From the NCBI GenBank assembly GCA_029378245.1, contig JARKIF010000049.1:124001-188000 (forward strand): a stretch of 64,000 nucleotides of DNA, read 5' to 3'. The position numbers and the translations under genes were made by a program. The notes below the pieces were generated by a model. The model searched no databases, was not told where the DNA came from, and was given only the letters and a program-made list of their open reading frames with translations. This DNA comes from Roridomyces roridus (Eukaryota > Basidiomycota > Agaricomycetes > Agaricales > Mycenaceae). Shown here piece by piece: positions 57,909 through 64,000 of the stretch (its first letter is position 1; every line of letters begins with the position of its first letter).

Positions 57909-59539
57909 TCGTGAGTTTCGGATGCCACCATCCATATACTGCCCTCGCGCCCCCTCTTGTCCACGCTGCCCCTTACAATTACATGGCTCCTCGTCTCGGA
58001 GCTGTCCTTCCCCGATCCCTCGATCGACCCTTCCACTGGTCTTCCACCCCCACTCGCCTCGGCCTCTCTTCCTCCCTCCCCGCCTCAGCCTCCGCAACTC
58101 TCGCTCACCTCCTATCACCCACCTCGCCGTCGACTCCTGGCGCTCCCTAATCCCGAGTCGCCTGGCATGAATTGCTTACGTCATGCATCGCAGCTCCACG
58201 GGCGCCGAATTGTAATACCGCTGGGTGTTGCAGCGCATGCAGGAGGATGATTCCATTGACCCGCGGGCGTATACACATCTGCGACCGGTCGGGGACGCGC
58301 TCTGGCATGCATGGCGTGAGTCGGATCGTTTTGCTTGGGCGTGCTCACTTCGTCGATATATACTCGGTGATGTACCAATATTTCAATGATAGCAACCTGC
58401 TTGCTTTTTTTACACGATTTGCTTCTTGTTCACGTCGAAGTCTCCTTGTCCCGCCATCGTGATTCTTGGCACGCGCAATCTTTTACATCGTCAGACCAGC
58501 CTCGACCTCCCGCAAAGGTTCCGTTTTCTTCTTTTACCGCGCGCCCCTCTGGTTTGTGGCCCATTAACAATCACCGCCTTTCAGAAACACCTCCTCGCGG
58601 GATTCTGCCTTCATTCAAACCCATTCCGGACATGGATGGCACACCACCGCTCCCGATCGCGAAGCCCTGATTTCTCTTGGTTGTGGCGTCCATCACGACT
58701 GGAATAGCACAATTTGAGTTGGGTGTCCGAATGTGGCATCCTCTGAAGCCTTTTCCGGAATCGTTCAATGGTCGGTGTTGGGGCGGGCTTGGACTTGAGC
58801 TCGGTATTATTTGTTCTCTCTCGTTCAAGTTTAGGTGAGTTATCACAGTATGCCCTAAGTAATGACTTCTCATAATTGAAGAAGGGATTCTAATTTCGAC
58901 ATAAATGAACGACGGCAATTTATGCAATTCAACCGAGTCGGAATCCTGAGTGACCTGGACGAGGATAGGCATCCTATGTTCAGTTTCTCGGGGCGTCCTG
59001 GGCAGTGCCTCGGGTAAGTCATTGTTTTTCATACTAATGAGCTCATATGCCCGTTTCGATCCAACATTGCTTCGAACTTGTGCACTACTTGTCTGGTATG
59101 GATCCTCTTGGCAGTGGGGTTCAATGAAACACAATGCTGATCTTCCGCAAGGTACAGTACATACGTACCTCTTCGTCGTATTCATATACTTCAGGCACAT
59201 CAACGCACCTGAAAACGACTTTGACCCCCCCAACGTCCCGACGATGGGTTTCGGAGCAGCGCCTGAAAAAAACGGGGTTTAATCTCGCCAATCGCAGGAG
59301 CGCCAATTTACCAACTTACTCCGCCCTGGTACCGGATCGCATTCAAGGCTTCAATAGAGCAGGATGCAAATCTTCCTCGAGGCGGAGCCGTGGTATATTG
59401 ACATCGAGTGGACGAATCCGGGGCCCTGAAACGAACGATTCAGCTGGTAAGAAACTGAACTGTAACCAAATGGACGGAGGGTGGTCAATGTACGAGGACT
59501 CTGGCACCTTCATTTACCCGTGCCAGCTAGCCAGCGGGG
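57909..59539. other. Stretch without a recognised gene
   Basis: 58000-58150 is pyrimidine-rich (CCTCNCC words). A 220-codon minus-strand frame (58571-59233) has no family signature, and its N-terminal Cys/Met-rich text does not look like a natural start. Nothing else was supported. Confidence 0.4.
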
Positions 59540-59546
59540 TATATAA
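59540..59546 (+). promoter_or_regulatory. TATA box of the His/Gly-rich secreted protein gene
   Basis: TATATAA in the context GCGGGGTATATAAGCC lies 74 bases before the ATG at 59614. A CT-rich leader (CAGCTCTTCTTCTCC) follows, as expected for a strongly expressed fungal gene. Confidence 0.7.
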
Positions 59547-59613
59547 GCCAGACTCTGCGCTTGCACCAGTATCTTCAGCACTCAGCTCTTCTTCTCCAAA
59601 CTCAAGTTCTCTA

Positions 59614-60456
59614 ATGCGCTTCTCAGCTCCCATCGTCGCTGCCCTCATCGGCATCTTCTCGCTCTCCTCGGCGCTCGCCGTACCTGTCGAGGTAGCTGAG
59701 AGCGGGTTGGCTGCTCGTGCCGAGGCGGAGGTGGAGAATAATTTCGGCGGTTATGGGCGTGGAGGGCGCGACCGCCACGGAGACCACAACCGTCATGGCC
59801 ATGAGCACGATCACGGACGACACGGAGGGCATCACGGTGGATACCGCCGCGAGGAAGAGTCGGATGGCACTGACGCTGTCGAGGATAACCGGTACGGAGG
59901 GAGGCACGGGCACGAACACAACCGTCACGGGCACCACAACGGGCATCACGATGGCCACCGTGGTGGATACCGCCGTGCCGAGGACTCGGAGGGCGATGCC
60001 GATGCTGTTGAGGATTTCAGGCGTGGACGTCACGGACACGGCCACAACCGCCACGGACACCACGGGCACCACGGCGGGTACTGGCGCCGTGACGAAGATT
60101 CCACCCCGACGACTACCTCGGATGCTCAAGATGCCACTACTGTTGAGGATTCGAGGCGTGGTGGGAGGTACGGGGGCCACCGAGGCCACCGTGGAGGTTA
60201 CGGAGGGTACGGAGGCTTTGGCGGATACGGCGGCTTTGGCGGGTACGGTGGTGGCCGTGGAGGCTACGGCCGCGAGTGGCGTCGCAGTGAGGAGGCCCAG
60301 GACAATCAGTACGGCGGGCACGGCGGCTACGGCAACCACAACGGGCACGGTAACCACAACGGGAACGGCTACGGGCACGGCGGCCACGACAACGGGAATG
60401 GCTACGGGCACGGCCAAAACAACGGTAACCACAACGGCCACGGCTACGGCTGGTGA
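59614..60456 (+). CDS. Secreted His/Gly-rich repeat protein with dibasic sites
   Basis: A single-exon gene of 280 residues. The signal peptide is MRFSAPIVAALIGIFSLSSA. After a short acidic propeptide-like stretch come about three repeats of a His-rich block (for example RHGHEHNRHGHHNGHHDGHR), each closed by GGY(R/W)RR and an acidic spacer ending AVED or TVED. Then comes a GGYGGFGG tract and an Asn/Gly/His-rich tail (GHGNHNGNGYGHGGH). Dense histidines suggest metal binding; RR sites before each acidic spacer are candidate Kex2 sites. The frame is open 160 codons upstream of this ATG, but the TATA box and signal peptide fix the start at 59614. No known family is recognised. Confidence 0.75.
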   Translation: MRFSAPIVAALIGIFSLSSALAVPVEVAESGLAARAEAEVENNFGGYGRGGRDRHGDHNRHGHEHDHGRHGGHHGGYRREEESDGTDAVEDNRYGGRHGHEHNRHGHHNGHHDGHRGGYRRAEDSEGDADAVEDFRRGRHGHGHNRHGHHGHHGGYWRRDEDSTPTTTSDAQDATTVEDSRRGGRYGGHRGHRGGYGGYGGFGGYGGFGGYGGGRGGYGREWRRSEEAQDNQYGGHGGYGNHNGHGNHNGNGYGHGGHDNGNGYGHGQNNGNHNGHGYGW

Positions 60457-61523
60457 AGGATGAAAGAATCCCAGCGATGTTGAAGAGTGTCAAGAAGCAT
60501 AAGTTGAATTCCCTGTTATAATTGTACGGTATCTTGAGTGTATCTTTCCCAGTATAGTATTGTACTTGTATCTGAATTGATTGGTCGAATTTTACGGGTC
60601 CCAGAAGTTGCTAAACGAGGCAAGCACGACGGAAGGGTGGTGTACCGTGTTAGTCTTGAGTCAAGCTTCATCCAAGTCTTCGCCGCTGTTTTCTCGAGAT
60701 TCGCAAAAGTCCGGAATCGGAGGGCAACTAACGAGCTGCAGAGACACTTGGATGAGCGCCAGATGAGAGAACATGAATGATGAGTTGAGAAGATGAGAGT
60801 AGAAGACAAGCGACGCAATCAGCGCATCAAAGTTGACGTCGCGTATCACCCGATATCCTAGCGCTTTTGATCGGAGCATACTGTTCACTCAATGTTTCCT
60901 TGGCTCCATTGTACACAGTAGGTACTACAGCGCATCCGCCCTCATCCTCGACCAATGCTATCCGCCTCAACCCCCACTGAAGCCCCAATTCCCCGGTCCC
61001 GAGACCAAATTGGGTCGAAATACGTCAAACATTAGGAGGTCAAGGCAAGGTCAAGGGACTTGAAGGAAATCAAGGCGATTCAAGAATGAAGGCACTCCGA
61101 CAGGCTTCAAAAGCTTACTCCGGCTGGCCTCAACAAATTCAACCTCGTCGCGTCTCACTATCTAACGCGCCGGCCTCACAAGCGCCTCATCTGGCATGGT
61201 GGAATGTTTGAGCACAAAGGTTGGTTTCATTGGGCCGGATTGGGGCCGGAGGCGTCGATTCTGGAATCTGTTGGCAAGATGTCGGACCTCCCTGGCCAAG
61301 AGCTCGATGAATGCGCCATTCACCCTCAGGAGCTCGGTGTGTCGAGATGCCCACGTCTAGTCATTCTTGCGAAGACATTGCCTTCAGCCGATAAAGGTTC
61401 AAGAAAAGCCTTGTTGCGGCATTGTTTTACATACAAGCGTCGACCGCATTTACTCAAAAAAATCCAGCTGCTGCATCAAAAGCCTCCCCGCTGCATCCCT
61501 CCCACGTCTCCCCGACTTTCAGC
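60457..61523. other. Stretch without a recognised gene
   Basis: Open frames here (for example 61204-61545 plus) show no family signature. The 3' ends of the flanking convergent genes probably use part of it. Confidence 0.45.
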
Positions 61524-62711
61524 TCAGCCTTGTCGCCTGCAGTAGAGCAGATGAGTTGAGATTCGGGATAATAAAACCTCCAACTTACCTATAGAAATGC
61601 CTCTCAGAGTCTGGGAAAGTTTCGGCCAGGTTTCGAGGGCCCTCCGGCCGCGACCAGCGTCAACCCCCAAAGAATCTAGATCATAATTGAACGCCACATA
61701 TGCCAGGCGCTCAAATCGAGACAGGAACAGGCCGATGAAGAACAAAGTTTCCTGTATCATTGTGAGCGTCATTGCCGGCAGGAAAAATCGGAATTCCAGA
61801 CCTCAAGCTCAAGATCCATGCCAGTACTTGACTTGGTATTGCAGCAACACAGTTTTATTTTCTCCAAGCGCGGCATATGAGCTGATAGATGCCTAATGGC
61901 CATGCTGACGTAGTCCGTGCATAGATGCTCGATGTAGAGACTCGTGATATTGGGGCTGGTCAGCTCATCGAAGTTTCGCCCAACACTCGACATCAATACA
62001 GGCCATGCGGTTCGCAGGGCCACAAGACTGCGCTTCGAGAAGAGAGCAAGCGACCAGGATGATCCCTGGAAATATCGCATCTCTGGAAGCAAGGTACCCG
62101 CCGGGATATTGGATTTACAGGGGGCGCTCCGGAGACGAAGCTGGGCAATGGTCGGGTGGCGACTGAGAAACTCTATGGCGTGGAGGTTCCAGGACTCATC
62201 GTATCCGAGTGCTCCTATCATGTGAGGGCTCCAGATCTCAGGGTGTGCTTCTATAAAGAAACAGGACGAAAGCTTGGGAAAGGTGAGGCTGGGGAGGCAG
62301 GAGACTACTCCGAACGCGTGGATGTCATCAATCGACAAGGATTCCAAGTTTCGCATGAGTTTCAACGATTGGATGAGAAGATCTTTGGCGGGGACAAGAG
62401 GCAAAGATCTTGAGAGCGGCAAATAAGTCAAGTTGGTCCGACGGAGAATTCACTCAAACGCACCCATTTATCAAGGTCAGAGAGAGGACTGATTCCGCCC
62501 GCGCAGGATTCTCTATAATCCCCAAGCAGAAGGCATCCGTGATCTCGATACTACTGTCCCGTATGTGCAAGACAACATTTCTGAGGAGGCTGGGCAATAC
62601 AAGGGCATGGAAAAGTTTGCAGACGTGGCAGAGCGACGCCAGGTCTGTGTCGGACACGTTCTGGATGATTTCGGCGAGGAGCTCGTTGGGGAGCCACAGA
62701 GTGATGCACAT
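61524..62711 (-). CDS. F-box protein
   Basis: The minus strand starts at 62711 (MCITLWLPNELLAEIIQNVS), giving a textbook F-box: LPNELLAEIIQNVSDTDLAS followed by LCHVCKLFHALVLPSLLRNV. A short intron (gtgcgtttga...ctcaag, about 62455-62400) joins LSLTLING to SLPLVPAKDLLIQSLKLM. The body is leucine-rich (NLESLSID, LRLRSAPCK, LEKIKLCC) and typical of basidiomycete F-box proteins. A second intron with donor GTCTGG near 61795-61745 would lead to ETLFFIGLFLSRFERLAYVA, and the frame ends at 61524. It probably binds Skp1 in an SCF ubiquitin ligase. It differs in sequence from the F-box pseudogene at 543. An in-frame ATG at 62858 is less likely. Confidence 0.75.
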
Positions 62712-62859
62712 TTGAGCGCGGTTAGCGACTCGCCTCAGTATGCGGGGAGAACGAGCGTATTCGGGTGGTGGTGCTGGACAAGCATGAAGTGATACCATCA
62801 GATGATCTCTCTCCTTCTCGGTCTCCATGTCCATCCGACTCCGCTCTCTTTCCTTCACG

Positions 62860-63853
62860 ATGGGATCCCGAAGATGTCTGTAGAGTGCCCAAATTCTTAG
62901 GGCGACTCATTGTCACCGCCTGTGGTCAAGGAAGACGTACGCGTGTCTCGTCCAGACTCCACACCCTCGGGTGGTCTGTCGGCTTCGCGTTGAAGTTCGC
63001 GCGACTGCATCCTACTAGTTCAAGAGAACCTGCCGACTGGAGAATATCAATCCTTCACCCACAGAGCTCGAGCGCTTCTTTTGGTGGCCAGGTGGCAATC
63101 GACTTCACAACGCGTTAACGCACCTGTCCGCACCAGCACGCTGGAGACACGGTGCAGATTATCCCGCGTGCATGTCGAAGAGTACAGATCTGGTGAGTTC
63201 TCGCCTCACTGGCCACGTCTGTCGTCGTAGAACAAGAGCCTCCCAGGATCGAGCCCTGCGTATTTTCCACAGAACCACAGGCCTGGACGATCCCCTCTTT
63301 CCTTGCCACAGTCGATGCACGACGTGCGACCTTTTTACCACTCACGTCAAGAACCGCATCGCTTCTCTCTTTGTCGAGCGAGTGCCACCACACAATACAC
63401 GGTCTTCGCGTCTCTCTTACACGGTTTCCGTCGCTCGTTTGCTGCATCGTCCACCCCGTCCATCCTTCACCCACGGTGACCTCTCTACCTCCCTCCCCGC
63501 CTTCGCCTCGTCGATCCTGAGACGCAGGAAATGGCTCCACTCCAACGGCCTTCTCGCCGCCACCACCTCGTCCTCGTCGCGAGAACCGAGACCGAGCATC
63601 ACTGGGTGCTGCAGAGGCTTGGTTACCAGGCACTCGACCATAAATGGTAAATGGTGTACGTGGATCTAGGCCTGGTGCTGCCAGCGGGGAGTTGGCGTGT
63701 TGGAGATCGAGGCGCTCCGATGCAAGCTTCAGGATCCCCTTTCCCGCGGATGTGAGCCATCGCGGGCACCGCAGAGGCTCTTGGCGCGCCGGACACAGAC
63801 GACTTGTACTTTTGCCAATCGAATGAGGATTGGATTACGTACTCTGCGACGCA
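62860..63853. other. Stretch without a recognised gene
   Basis: Two overlapping open frames of 165-172 codons on opposite strands (63172-63669 plus, 63115-63633 minus) are both Arg/Ser-rich and look like a by-product of GC-rich sequence. No function was supported for either. Confidence 0.4.
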
Positions 63854-64000
63854 CTTCCATAGACATTGTTCCAGAAATGAAGTCGAGGAGGAAAGCACTA
63901 GTGATTCAGTGATTGATCCGCGGCATCAAATATGGATACGGCTTTTCCTCCTTCGGATGAGGACGAAGAGAGACGGGCTTGGTTTATCTTTCCGGTTGAA
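63854..64000. repeat. Duplicate of the DUF6534 copy 2 upstream region
   Basis: It repeats 57762-57908. After the shared first five codons (MSMEV, minus strand from 63866) the sequence diverges completely, so no DUF6534 gene follows on the left. The duplication probably continues beyond the window. Confidence 0.88.

Noticed and set aside
58571..59233. 220-codon minus-strand frame
   Set aside because: No family motif, implausible start region, and no supporting promoter or splice pattern.
59623..60441. 272-codon minus-strand frame rich in Val/Ala
   Set aside because: It is the exact antisense of the His/Gly-rich gene; repeats of GGN/CAN codons create it. The plus frame has the TATA box and signal peptide.
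59717..60463. 248-codon Thr-rich frame overlapping the His-rich gene
   Set aside because: A same-strand shifted frame through the repeats, with no signal peptide or promoter of its own.
63115..63669. Overlapping 165- and 172-codon frames on opposite strands
   Set aside because: Low-complexity Arg/Ser text on both strands, no domain, no splice support.

Overview
The window is nuclear DNA of a mushroom-forming basidiomycete (Agaricomycetes). Genes carry many short GT-AG introns of about 45-60 bases. The protein families are typical of that class: short unspecific peroxygenase, DUF6534 membrane proteins, Crinkler/RHS-like NTPase, paired GH28 enzymes and a DHHC palmitoyltransferase. One intron-containing tRNA-Gly is present. 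No bacterial-style operons, CRISPR arrays or replication origins were seen.

Bases 1-15782 are a stack of nested transposons. A minus-strand F-box/LRR pseudogene (543-7557) was split by a 5'-truncated LINE and a hAT-type element; the hAT element itself received a 1568-base solo LTR and a MULE-like element. Next comes a short peroxygenase gene (9482-15782) hit by five different elements. With the five insertions and one copy of each target duplication taken out, its exons are 125, 174, 288 and 181 bases. These equal exon for exon those of a second copy (25671-31572), which carries a sixth, independent insertion: a nearly pristine Ty1/copia element with LTRs differing at one base of 280. Most insertions can be checked against an empty site in a paralogue within the window.

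Bases 15783-25600 hold dispersed repeats, a member and a fragment of a small membrane/coiled-coil family, several MITEs, a disrupted unknown gene, ornithine aminotransferase, and a carboxymuconate-cyclase-like fragment. Bases 32000-38600 are gene-rich: an NmrA-like protein, a second member of the coiled-coil family, and a tandem pair of rhamnogalacturonase-like GH28 genes whose TATA boxes lie 46 and 47 bases before the ATG. At 38937 a tRNA-Gly(UCC) overlaps the end of a decayed gene of a widespread agaricomycete family of unknown function.

Bases 43000-64000 contain the DHHC palmitoyltransferase, two more coiled-coil-family members, a C2H2 regulator, the Crinkler/RHS-like gene with a degenerate Walker A motif, two tandem DUF6534 genes, a secreted His/Gly-rich repeat protein with dibasic sites, and an F-box gene. 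The enzymes suggest plant-litter degradation (peroxygenase, pectin rhamnogalacturonan backbone cleavage). The rest looks like lineage-specific families and transposon traffic rather than one pathway. Intergenic stretches where nothing convincing was seen are listed.
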